5,389 nucleotides of DNA. Source: Lachnospiraceae bacterium (GTDB lineage: Bacteria; Bacillota; Clostridia; Lachnospirales; Lachnospiraceae). Below the pieces are notes generated by a model. That model was not told the origin of the DNA and made no database searches. It saw nothing but the letters and a program-made list of their open reading frames with translations. The translations under genes and the position numbers were made by a program. Every line of letters starts with the position of its first letter. Position 1 is the stretch's first letter. Where the stretch lies: assembly GCA_003519685.1 (NCBI GenBank), contig DOWG01000156.1:8232-13620 (forward strand), read 5' to 3'. This document shows, piece by piece, positions 1 to 5,389 of the stretch.

Positions 1-81
1 TATGATTTCGACAAATGTATCCGATTCGGAGACGCTTTCGCTTCAAATACTCCTTATCGGATATCATTTGTCGAAATCATA
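1..81. repeat. Near-perfect long inverted repeat (25-bp stem, 30-nt loop)
   Basis: Positions 1-25 are the reverse complement of 56-81 except for one extra T at position 64. The outer 17 bp (1-17 with 65-81, beginning TATGATTTCG) match without error. The 30-nt loop (26-55) can add a further GGAG/CTCC helix (28-31 with 50-53). No T-run follows on either strand, so it does not look like an ordinary intrinsic terminator. The left arm starts at the first base of the window, so the repeat may extend further. I see no second copy of the arm in this window. It could be a small hairpin-type mobile or repetitive element, the end of an insertion sequence, or a structured leader of a gene beyond position 1. 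The structure is certain; the function is unknown. Confidence 0.85.
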
Positions 82-207
82 GCATGGTATACATGGTGGG
101 TGTGAATAGTAACAATTGCTTCAAACCAATCGGGAATGTATAAATGGAAATGATTGCAGCCGCTGTGGAAATGATATGCAGTTTATAATGACCAAGATAT
201 CTTCTTA
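82..207. other. Intergenic stretch with no supported gene
   Basis: This lies between the left-end inverted repeat and the terminator-like hairpin. I see no convincing coding region. A plus-strand frame opening with TTG at 116 has no ribosome binding site and no recognisable family. An imperfect direct repeat is present (TGGAAATGATTGCAG at 145-159 and TGGAAATGATATGCAG at 166-181, spaced 21 nt). If the strong minus-strand promoter at 303-330 reads through the hairpin, this stretch would be leader for a gene lying beyond position 1. Confidence 0.5.
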
Positions 208-239
208 TATAGAAAGCGGGAACAGAATTATCTGTTCCC
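208..239 (-). terminator. Probable intrinsic terminator, minus strand
   Basis: There is a perfect 9-bp stem, GGGAACAGA (239-231 in minus-strand sense, complement TCTGTTCCC) with its partner at 226-218, around a 4-nt loop. On the minus strand it is followed by GCTTTCTATAT, which is moderately U-rich but not a clean run. On the plus strand the bases that follow are not T-rich, so the minus strand is the likely direction. It would end transcripts from the promoter at 303-330, and possibly read-through from the sulfatase, whose stop lies about 240 nt upstream. Confidence 0.6.
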
Positions 240-296
240 ACCTACAGACCGCCCCCAAGTGTGCATATGTTACCATAGAGGCCTGGGGGAGATGTT
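208..296 (-). ncRNA. Candidate small RNA, about 90 nt
   Basis: This is the predicted transcript from the consensus promoter at 303-330 to the terminator-like hairpin. Written as RNA on the minus strand, CCCCCAGG (complement of 282-289) pairs with CUUGGGGG (complement of 252-259), giving 8 bp with one G-U pair. Inside that stem, UAUG pairs with CAUA across a GUAA tetraloop of the GNRA type (266-277). A short linker then leads to the 9-bp terminator hairpin. No good open reading frame with a ribosome binding site lies in it. I do not recognise a known RNA family. It could instead be the leader of a gene beyond position 1, with the hairpin acting as an attenuator. The call is inferred from promoter, fold and terminator being in the right order; there is no direct evidence of transcription. 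Confidence 0.4.
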
Positions 297-302
297 AAAT
301 CG

Positions 303-330
303 ATTATAACATGTGAATGCCAGTTGTCAA
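303..330 (-). promoter_or_regulatory. Perfect-consensus sigma-A/sigma-70 promoter with extended -10
   Basis: On the minus strand, TTGACA (330-325) is followed after 16 nt by TATAAT (308-303). A TG at 311-310, one base before the -10 box, gives the extended form TGTTATAAT. All twelve core bases match consensus. Transcription would start near 296 and run toward position 1. The element lies just past the point where the GH112 similarity ends, so it belongs to whatever sequence was joined there, not to the old enzyme gene. Confidence 0.75.
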
Positions 331-337
331 TATCAAT

Positions 338-460
338 AAGCCGGGTGCCATCGCTGTTGCGTATAGCATCAGCTCCCCAAAACTTCATCCGTTGTATCAG
401 GGTATCATCACAATGTTCTTCCACAGGCAGGGTAACCTACCCAGTTCTATTCTCTTACAT
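338..460 (-). pseudogene. N-terminal remnant of a GH112 galactosyl phosphorylase gene
   Basis: An ATG at 460-458, preceded by a GGAG box, opens a frame whose second codon is TAA (457-455) and eighth is TAG (439-437). Beyond the stops it reads VTLPVEEHCDDTLIQRMKFW and then GADAIRNSDGTRL, ending near 338. The pattern G-x-VTLP, then about 20 residues, then WGADAIRxSDGT is, from my knowledge of the family, the conserved N-terminus of GH112 enzymes: 1,3-beta-galactosyl-N-acetylhexosamine phosphorylase and D-galactosyl-1,4-L-rhamnose phosphorylase, which are about 700 residues long. Only about 40 codons remain. The same frame stays open to a TAG at 244-242, but that part does not resemble the family. 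The gene began 17 nt after the sulfatase stop, so the two were surely one operon. Two early stops plus loss of more than 90 percent of the length make it dead. The specificity of the lost enzyme cannot be told. Confidence 0.7.
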
Positions 461-471
461 AGCATATCTCC
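461..471 (-). promoter_or_regulatory. Ribosome binding site of the broken GH112 gene
   Basis: GGAG at 471-468 (minus sense) sits 7 nt before the ATG at 460-458. It decides the original start codon of the remnant. It is still intact, although the codon right after the ATG is now a stop. Confidence 0.6.
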
Positions 472-477
472 ATCATT

Positions 478-1914
478 TTATGATTTGCCCAGCAGGCAGA
501 CAGGGGTGCGCCCCGGTATCAAGCTGCTACCGTCCGTGTAGCCTTCCTCTCTGCCGGAAAGCTCAGCAATCAGCTGTTTTCTCAGTTCATTTACCCTGCC
601 TTGACAGTCACTCTCGCCGATCCGGTTCCTGCGTTCCTCCGGATCACGCTCCAGGTTAAAATACTGCTCCCGACCGCTCTTCGAATACCAGATGTATTTG
701 TCACGCTCTGTAACGATAAACTGTGTGGAATGATCTCCAAGCTCATGTTCGCCGTGGAGATATTCTCTCAGCACGCCGCCTTTTAAGGCTCCCAGCAGGC
801 TCTTGCCTTCCACCTCAGAGGGAATTTCAGCTCCTGCCAGCTCCAGCATCGTGGGCATCACATCTCTTAATTCGGTCACCGCCGAATATGTGCGGCCCCG
901 GCTGATGCCCAGCAGATTCGCCGGGTCGAAAAGCACCATCGGGATACCAACAGAGCCTTCGTATGGCAGCGCCTTCCGAAATAGGTTGTGGTCCCCCAGC
1001 ATATCTCCATGGTCGCTGGTGAACAGAAAGATCGTGTTGTCCATCAGTCCATACTCCCCAAAAGCCTGAAGGATACGGCCAATCTGGTGGTCGATGTGGG
1101 TAATCAGGCCGTAGTAGGCCGCCCTGGCCCGCCGCAGCGCGTCAGGCGGAATGATCCCCCAATTGCAGTCGGTCATCATCCCGTTCTTCTCCCAGTCCGA
1201 AACGTCCGCCCAGTCTCCCACAGGCGGAAGCGGTATCTCCTTGCGCAGATATAGGTCCATGTAATACGCAGGCGGATCCAACGGAGAGTGGGGGCGTACG
1301 AAAGAAGTATGGAGGAAAAATGGTCTGGTAGGATCCCTTCTTCGCAGGAAATCTATGGTTTCCGACGCGCACCAGTTGGTGGGATGCAGCTCCTCCGCAT
1401 AAGGCCACGGGCGGGACACCCAGGAATTGCATTCTAAGCCGGAGTCTGATAAATCCGCCCCTGGCAACCTCTTTCGCAGCCAGTGCAGATAATCATCCGT
1501 TCCCTCATAGCTGTCGGCACCTGGACGGCGTACATTTCTCTCATAGTGAAGATAGCCGTCATGAAGGATGACATTCTCAAAACCGCACCGGTTGCGGGCA
1601 GGCGCTACGTGCATCTTACCGATGCACTGTGTCTGGTAGCCTGCACGAGTCAGCTCTCCGGGCAGTGTATGGGCGTAATCCCAGGTCACTCCATCCTGGT
1701 ATCCCACCCTCCGGTGGGCTCTCTGGCCTAAGCCGGTCAGCAGGGCGGCACGGGCTGGGATGCAGGAAGGCGTAGCCGAACAGGCATGGAGGAATCGGTG
1801 TCCTCTGGCGCACATAGCATCTAAATTAGGTGTTTCAACATATGGATGTCCGGCTGCGCCCATGCAGTCACGGCGCATCTGGTCTACAGTAATCAATACA
1901 AGATTCGGGTGCAT
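478..1914 (-). CDS. Sulfatase, S1 family (arylsulfatase-like, formylglycine type)
   Basis: This encodes a complete 478-residue sulfatase that hydrolyses sulfate esters. The physiological substrate is not evident. The start is set by GGAGGA 6 to 7 nt before the ATG. The first signature is CIPAR (51-55), followed by AALLTG. Cys51 is the residue converted to formylglycine and Arg55 completes the CxPxR motif. The second signature is GYQTQCIGKMH (92-102), with Lys100 and His102. Metal ligands are expected at Asp11, Gln12, Asp301 and His302 (TSDHGDMLGDH, 299-309). His209 in SFVRPHSP and Lys314 fit the other conserved active-site positions. The C-terminal part ends with the usual QYFNLERDPEE (417-427). 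No signal peptide is seen: the N-terminus goes straight into the first core strand, so the enzyme is probably cytoplasmic. A cysteine-type sulfatase in an anaerobe would need an anSME radical-SAM maturase, which is not in the window. The adjoining GH112 remnant suggests sulfated galactose-containing glycans such as mucin, but this is inference. The related phosphonate monoester hydrolases share the motif and are the main alternative. Confidence 0.93.
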   Translation of the reverse strand: MHPNLVLITVDQMRRDCMGAAGHPYVETPNLDAMCARGHRFLHACSATPSCIPARAALLTGLGQRAHRRVGYQDGVTWDYAHTLPGELTRAGYQTQCIGKMHVAPARNRCGFENVILHDGYLHYERNVRRPGADSYEGTDDYLHWLRKRLPGADLSDSGLECNSWVSRPWPYAEELHPTNWCASETIDFLRRRDPTRPFFLHTSFVRPHSPLDPPAYYMDLYLRKEIPLPPVGDWADVSDWEKNGMMTDCNWGIIPPDALRRARAAYYGLITHIDHQIGRILQAFGEYGLMDNTIFLFTSDHGDMLGDHNLFRKALPYEGSVGIPMVLFDPANLLGISRGRTYSAVTELRDVMPTMLELAGAEIPSEVEGKSLLGALKGGVLREYLHGEHELGDHSTQFIVTERDKYIWYSKSGREQYFNLERDPEERRNRIGESDCQGRVNELRKQLIAELSGREEGYTDGSSLIPGRTPVCLLGKS

Positions 1915-1920
1915 GTTCTC

Positions 1921-1929
1921 TCCTCCTTT
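1921..1929 (-). promoter_or_regulatory. Strong ribosome binding site of the sulfatase
   Basis: On the minus strand the sequence AAAGGAGGA precedes the ATG at 1914 with GAGAAC between them. This is close to full complementarity with the 16S anti-Shine-Dalgarno sequence and fixes the sulfatase start. Confidence 0.9.
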
Positions 1930-1948
1930 ATGTTTAAGTTGTTATGTC

Positions 1949-1983
1949 TAATTCTTTATTTTTCATGATCTGATTAAGAATTA
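1949..1983 (-). repeat. Inverted repeat in the sulfatase leader
   Basis: TAATTCTT (1949-1956) and AAGAATTA (1976-1983) form a perfect 8-bp inverted repeat around 19 nt. It lies between the predicted promoter and the ribosome binding site of the sulfatase. It could be an operator with widely spaced half-sites or a weak AU-rich leader hairpin. In DNA this AT-rich it may also be chance. Confidence 0.35.
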
Positions 1984-2021
1984 TTATTTACATCGTACAT
2001 CATTTCCGGCGATTTTACCAT

Positions 2022-2050
2022 ATTTTATTTTTTTATATTGGCGCATCCAA
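2022..2050 (-). promoter_or_regulatory. Probable promoter of the sulfatase operon
   Basis: On the minus strand TTGGAT (2050-2045) is followed after 17 nt by TAAAAT (2027-2022). The -10 box matches consensus at 5 of 6 positions and the -35 box at 3 of 6. A second -10 candidate of extended form, TGGTAAAAT (2020-2012), lies just downstream. Either would leave a leader of about 90 to 100 nt before the sulfatase start. No clear terminator separates the ABC genes from this point, so read-through from them is also possible. Confidence 0.45.
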
Positions 2051-2051
2051 T
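2037..2051. promoter_or_regulatory. Operator-like inverted repeat over the -35 box
   Basis: ATTGG (2037-2041) and CCAAT (2047-2051) are separated by 5 nt, and the repeat covers the whole predicted -35 box of the sulfatase promoter. A repressor bound here would block RNA polymerase. No regulator gene is in the window to match it with, and a 5-bp half-site is short enough to occur by chance. Confidence 0.3.
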
Positions 2052-2088
2052 TTGTCTTGCTATGAATAATACATGAATAAAAATTATA

Positions 2089-3930
2089 CTAGGATATGTA
2101 ATATTGTGCCTGCGCCTGCCAAAGGTCATAGTAAACACCTCCCCTGCTGAGCAGCGTCTCATGTTTTCCACTTTCGACAATCTCACCGTTCTCAAATACC
2201 AATATCTTATCCCCGAACAGGCAGCTTGATAAACGGTGTGATATAAAGATCGTAAGCTTATCCTTACTTAATTCAGTGAATTTCTTATAGATATCATATT
2301 CTGCAATCGGATCCAACGCGCTCGTCGGCTCATCCAGCACCATAAGCGGCGCATTCTTATATATTGCTCTGGCAATAGCGGTTTTCTGCGATTCGCCGCC
2401 GGAAAGCTCAATACCACTTCCCATTCCATGAAACAGTAAGGTATCGATACCATGTTCCAGTTTACCGATAAGTTCGGATAATCCGGCTCTTTTGAGACAT
2501 TCAAATGCCCGGGCATGGTCCCCGTCATCTGAAATCGTTATGTTCTCGGCCATCGTAAAAGAAAACAGCTTGAAATCCTGGAAGACTGCTGAAATAAGTC
2601 TCCAATAGTCTTCTTTTTTGTAATCCTTAATATTGATTCCGTTCAACCGTATCTCGCCCTCCGTCGGTTCGTAAAAACGGCACAAAAGCTTTACAAAGGT
2701 TGATTTACCGGATCCATTTCTTCCAACGATCGCTATTTTTTCTCCTGCTCCAAATTTAATGGACACATTTGATAAAGCTTTATGATTAGCACCCGGATAT
2801 CGAAAGGACACATTTTTAAATTCAAAATCCAATTTTTCTTCTTTCGGATTTAAAGAAATTGAGCCATCTTCTCTTGCCGGTAATTTCAAGAACTCTACAT
2901 AGTTTCCTATATACCGGCATCTAAGCTGTACCCATACGATTGTCTTGGCAAAACTATTGACCGAATCTACAAGTTTCTTAAACACCCCAACATAAAAAGT
3001 CAGCTGTCCCACCGTTATGAGCTTCATTACTGCCTTTAAACCAACATATAGATATGTAATCATCTCTACTGCACCGTTGATAAGCCGGTTATGAACACTG
3101 TTTTTCACAGATGCCTTAACCCTTTTTGTATCTGAACTCTTTATATTACGATTGTTCTCCTTAAATTCTTTGTTGATCAGTTTCTGCATACCATAGATTC
3201 GGATATCCTTTCCGTACTTATATTCATAAAGAAAATCCGTATAATAGCCAAACTTATTGTTACTATCTACGTTCTCTTCAAAGAATTTATAAGTTATTTT
3301 AGAAAGCGTCTTTGCATTCCGATAGGTAAGGTATACACACCCGCCAATGATTATCATTAAAAGAATAAAGCACCATACGGAATTTAGAAAATAGGCAAGC
3401 ATCCCATTTTCCTTTCCAACATGAATTGTAAATAGATTAAAACATAGATAAATTGAATATATCATAGACAAAATATTTTGAAACAGGGTACTTAGATCGT
3501 TGCACAAGTATGCAACACCACCGTTAGAATGATAACCTTTTTCGGCTTTTACTAACAAATCTCTGGATTCCTTCTGTCCCATCGCTGCATAATCCATAGA
3601 CATTGCCTTACAACCAATGTTCTCTTGCACCCGGTCTTCCACATATCTGCTTTCGGCATTTTGGATCTTCTCACTTACCATTCGCATTAATGAAAGTGCA
3701 AGATTAATACCAACCATCCATAGGATACTGTTTAGGATAGTTTCCTGCTTTACATTTGGATAGGCAATATCATCAATGATTCTGCTTGCATAATATAAGT
3801 TGATGAATGGCAGAACCACGCTGATTATAGCTTGTATAAAAGTAAAAATTATATATCTTTTGGAGCACCGATAAAGCAAGCGCAAAATTTCTGCACATTT
3901 TCGTATTGTTTCATTTATCTTCTTATGCAT
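2089..3930 (-). CDS. ABC exporter half-transporter, second of pair (membrane domain + ATPase)
   Basis: This 613-residue protein has an N-terminal membrane domain (helices at about 26-48, 65-85, 145-168, 178-203, 285-304, and a weaker sixth near 310-333) and a C-terminal ATPase. ATPase motifs: Walker A GRNGSGKST 403-411, Q-loop Gln451, signature LSGGE 509-513, Walker B LMVLDE 529-534 with catalytic Glu534, D-loop SALD 537-540, H-loop His565. The length is typical of ABCB-like exporters, and no peptidase C39 domain is attached. I chose the ATG at 3930, which overlaps the stop of the preceding gene by 8 nt, because the sequence then begins MHKKINETIRKCAEIL like related proteins. A frame extension to 4008 would add 26 residues lying wholly inside the upstream gene. 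GGGGTGGAG just before the ATG is a closely spaced ribosome site, so translation is probably coupled. It should heterodimerise with the upstream gene product in the cytoplasmic membrane and drive ATP-dependent export. The cargo (lipid, drug or peptide) is unknown. Confidence 0.93.
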   Translation of the reverse strand: MHKKINETIRKCAEILRLLYRCSKRYIIFTFIQAIISVVLPFINLYYASRIIDDIAYPNVKQETILNSILWMVGINLALSLMRMVSEKIQNAESRYVEDRVQENIGCKAMSMDYAAMGQKESRDLLVKAEKGYHSNGGVAYLCNDLSTLFQNILSMIYSIYLCFNLFTIHVGKENGMLAYFLNSVWCFILLMIIIGGCVYLTYRNAKTLSKITYKFFEENVDSNNKFGYYTDFLYEYKYGKDIRIYGMQKLINKEFKENNRNIKSSDTKRVKASVKNSVHNRLINGAVEMITYLYVGLKAVMKLITVGQLTFYVGVFKKLVDSVNSFAKTIVWVQLRCRYIGNYVEFLKLPAREDGSISLNPKEEKLDFEFKNVSFRYPGANHKALSNVSIKFGAGEKIAIVGRNGSGKSTFVKLLCRFYEPTEGEIRLNGINIKDYKKEDYWRLISAVFQDFKLFSFTMAENITISDDGDHARAFECLKRAGLSELIGKLEHGIDTLLFHGMGSGIELSGGESQKTAIARAIYKNAPLMVLDEPTSALDPIAEYDIYKKFTELSKDKLTIFISHRLSSCLFGDKILVFENGEIVESGKHETLLSRGGVYYDLWQAQAQYYIS

Positions 3931-5389
3931 ACTCCACCCCATCCCCGGTCTGTGCATTTCCCTTCGTATAATATTGGCTCTGAATCTGATATACCTTGGC
4001 ATATGCACCGTTTCTTCTCATTAATTCCTCATGGCTTCCCTCTTCCACTACCGCTCCATGTGCAAAATATAATATCCTATCGCAGAAGCGCGTGCTTGCA
4101 AGCCTGTGCGAAATAAATATGGATGTCCGGTCGATTAAGTTACTATAATATTCCTCATATAATTCACTTTCCGCGATCGGATCCAAAGCAGCGGTAGGCT
4201 CATCAAGAATCAGAATTGGCGCATTCTTATAAAGTGCTCTTGCCAGTAGCAGCTTCTGCATTTCGCCGCCGGAGAGCTCTATCCCCTCCTTACTGAGACG
4301 CTGGGAAAGTGGCATCATTTCCTTCCACTGCAGCGAATCCACCTTCTTTTTCAACCCAACTTTCGTAAGGCATTTCATAACCCGGCTGATATCGGTATCC
4401 TCTAACGTTTTACCGGAGATATTCTCTATAATCGAAAAAGCGAACATATTAATGTCCTGAAAAACCACGCTCAGCATCCCCATATAATCATCCCGATTAA
4501 ACTTGCGGATGTCCGTTTCATTCACATAGATGGTGCCCTTTGTGGGCTGGTATAATCCACAGAGCAACTTGATCAATGTTGTCTTTCCCGCACCATTCTC
4601 ACCCACAAGCGCAATCTTCTCTCCGGGGTTTATGGTTAAATTCAAGTCTGTGATGATATCCTTTTCCGAACCCGCATACCGGAAGGATACATTTTCTAAT
4701 CGTATGGAGACCGGCTTACTTTTGTCAAAAGTTTTTACACCCGCACTTCCGGAGAAGGTACTCGGCTGTTCCATGATACAGCGATAATCATTTACCTGGA
4801 TGTTGGATCGAAGTAAATCCGTCCATGCATTCATCAACCCGAACAGCCAGCCGGAAAACCCGGATATGATTCCAAGGTAAAAGGTAAATAGGGCCAGTGT
4901 AATATGACCATGCAGCACTTGCCTTGTTAATATAAAATATGCTGCAAAATCCCTTAATGCAATGAATGCAATATCCGAAACAGCCGGTTTCAGCCACATC
5001 CTTTCATTTTGATAGGACCATTTTCTTCCGGCACTGCAATTTTTCTCAAATGCATGCCGAAACCAGTCACTCATCTGGTACAGGATAATATCCTTTAAAT
5101 TCTCGAACTTAATCGTGTTCTTATAAAGATAGTTCTGTTTCCTCATAAGCGCGGCATTTTCATCCGCATGCTTTTCCATATATTCTCTTGCCCTGCGATT
5201 TAAATATAGATTGACAAAGCACATCACGACAAGGACAATCAGAATTCTCCAATCAATAACGATAATGAGCGTGGCATAGCTAAGCAGGCCAATGAGGTTT
5301 GTAATGAGTTCCGGGCTTCTCTTCATCATTAATTCGATTCCTACCCAATTACTTGCGATGGCACGTGCGCTCTTCTCTGTTAAAATCTG
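3923..5389 (-). CDS. ABC exporter half-transporter, first of pair (5' end outside window)
   Basis: The frame is open to the window edge, giving 488 visible residues. The in-frame ATG at 5329 is internal: the 20 codons before it, ending NWVGIEL, continue the membrane domain smoothly. About 100 N-terminal residues are probably missing. Membrane helices are visible at about 28-62 (a pair), 137-156 and 163-189. ATPase motifs (visible numbering): Walker A GENGAGKTT 263-271, Q-loop Gln311, signature LSGGE 372-376, Walker B ILILDE 392-397 with catalytic Glu397, D-loop AALD 400-403, H-loop His428. The tail ends QIQSQYYTKG plus a short polar extension, and resembles the QAQAQYYIS tail of its partner, so the two genes are likely old duplicates. 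The stop at 3925-3923 lies inside the start of the next gene. It is expected to form the other half of a heterodimeric exporter in the cytoplasmic membrane. The substrate cannot be inferred. Confidence 0.93.
   Translation of the reverse strand, partial: QILTEKSARAIASNWVGIELMMKRSPELITNLIGLLSYATLIIVIDWRILIVLVVMCFVNLYLNRRAREYMEKHADENAALMRKQNYLYKNTIKFENLKDIILYQMSDWFRHAFEKNCSAGRKWSYQNERMWLKPAVSDIAFIALRDFAAYFILTRQVLHGHITLALFTFYLGIISGFSGWLFGLMNAWTDLLRSNIQVNDYRCIMEQPSTFSGSAGVKTFDKSKPVSIRLENVSFRYAGSEKDIITDLNLTINPGEKIALVGENGAGKTTLIKLLCGLYQPTKGTIYVNETDIRKFNRDDYMGMLSVVFQDINMFAFSIIENISGKTLEDTDISRVMKCLTKVGLKKKVDSLQWKEMMPLSQRLSKEGIELSGGEMQKLLLARALYKNAPILILDEPTAALDPIAESELYEEYYSNLIDRTSIFISHRLASTRFCDRILYFAHGAVVEEGSHEELMRRNGAYAKVYQIQSQYYTKGNAQTGDGVEYA

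Noticed and set aside
1..67. Minus-strand frame from the ATG at 67 (MISDKEYLKRKRLRIGY) as the start of a gene beyond the window
   Set aside because: No ribosome binding site precedes it, and it lies wholly within the inverted repeat. It cannot be judged without sequence to the left.
116..144. Plus-strand promoter-like pair TTGCTT, 17 nt, TATAAA
   Set aside because: The -35 box is weak, and no plus-strand gene follows in the window.
208..250. T-box antiterminator (GGTGG near the 218-239 hairpin)
   Set aside because: The conserved GGGTGGNACCGCG sequence and the specifier domain are absent.
116..298. Plus-strand frame of 60 codons with two Cys pairs (CSRC)
   Set aside because: It starts with TTG, has no ribosome binding site, runs through the terminator hairpin and the candidate RNA, and resembles no family I know.
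242..337. Continuation of the GH112 frame to the TAG at 244-242 as real protein
   Set aside because: Similarity stops near 338. The rest overlaps a consensus promoter and a foldable RNA region, so the open frame looks accidental.
430..442. Small hairpin GGGTA-ACC-TACCC as terminator of the sulfatase
   Set aside because: It has only 5 bp, no T-run follows on either strand, and it lies within the GH112 remnant.
2052..2088. Terminator after the second ABC gene
   Set aside because: The stretch is AT-rich with TATTCATG-like repeats but has no GC-rich stem followed by a T-run.
2268..2528. Other long frames on either strand inside the ABC and sulfatase genes
   Set aside because: They are shadows of well-supported coding sequences and show no family features.

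Overview
The window looks like chromosomal DNA from an anaerobic, gut-type member of the Clostridia, probably Lachnospiraceae. The support is indirect. There is a cysteine-type sulfatase of the kind matured anaerobically, a remnant of a GH112 galactosyl phosphorylase gene, a low-GC paired ABC exporter, and strong GGAGG-type ribosome binding sites. No marker gene fixes the taxonomy. Every gene I can support lies on the minus strand, so the biological reading order runs from position 5389 down to 1.

Region 5389-2089 holds two consecutive ABC exporter half-transporters, each with a membrane domain followed by an ATPase domain. The first is cut by the window edge. The second starts inside the end of the first (8-nt overlap), so the two are almost certainly translationally coupled and form a heterodimer. 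Both carry a full set of ATPase motifs. The cargo cannot be read from the sequence.

Region 2088-1915 (174 nt) is AT-rich. It holds a plausible promoter, an operator-like inverted repeat over its -35 box, a leader inverted repeat and a strong ribosome binding site for the next gene. Region 1914-478 is an intact 478-residue S1-type sulfatase with all the main active-site motifs.

Region 477-1 has no intact gene but is the most interesting part. Just 17 nt after the sulfatase stop there is a good ribosome binding site and an ATG, followed by about 40 codons that closely resemble the N-terminus of GH112 phosphorylases (galacto-N-biose/lacto-N-biose or galactosyl-rhamnose phosphorylases). Codons 2 and 8 are stops and the similarity ends near position 338. 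This appears to be the wreck of a sulfatase-phosphorylase operon for sulfated galactose-containing host glycans. At the break sits a perfect-consensus promoter (TTGACA, 16 nt, TATAAT with extended -10). It is followed by a foldable stretch and a terminator-like hairpin, which together look like a small RNA gene of about 90 nt. The left end of the window is a near-perfect 25-bp inverted repeat around a 30-nt loop.
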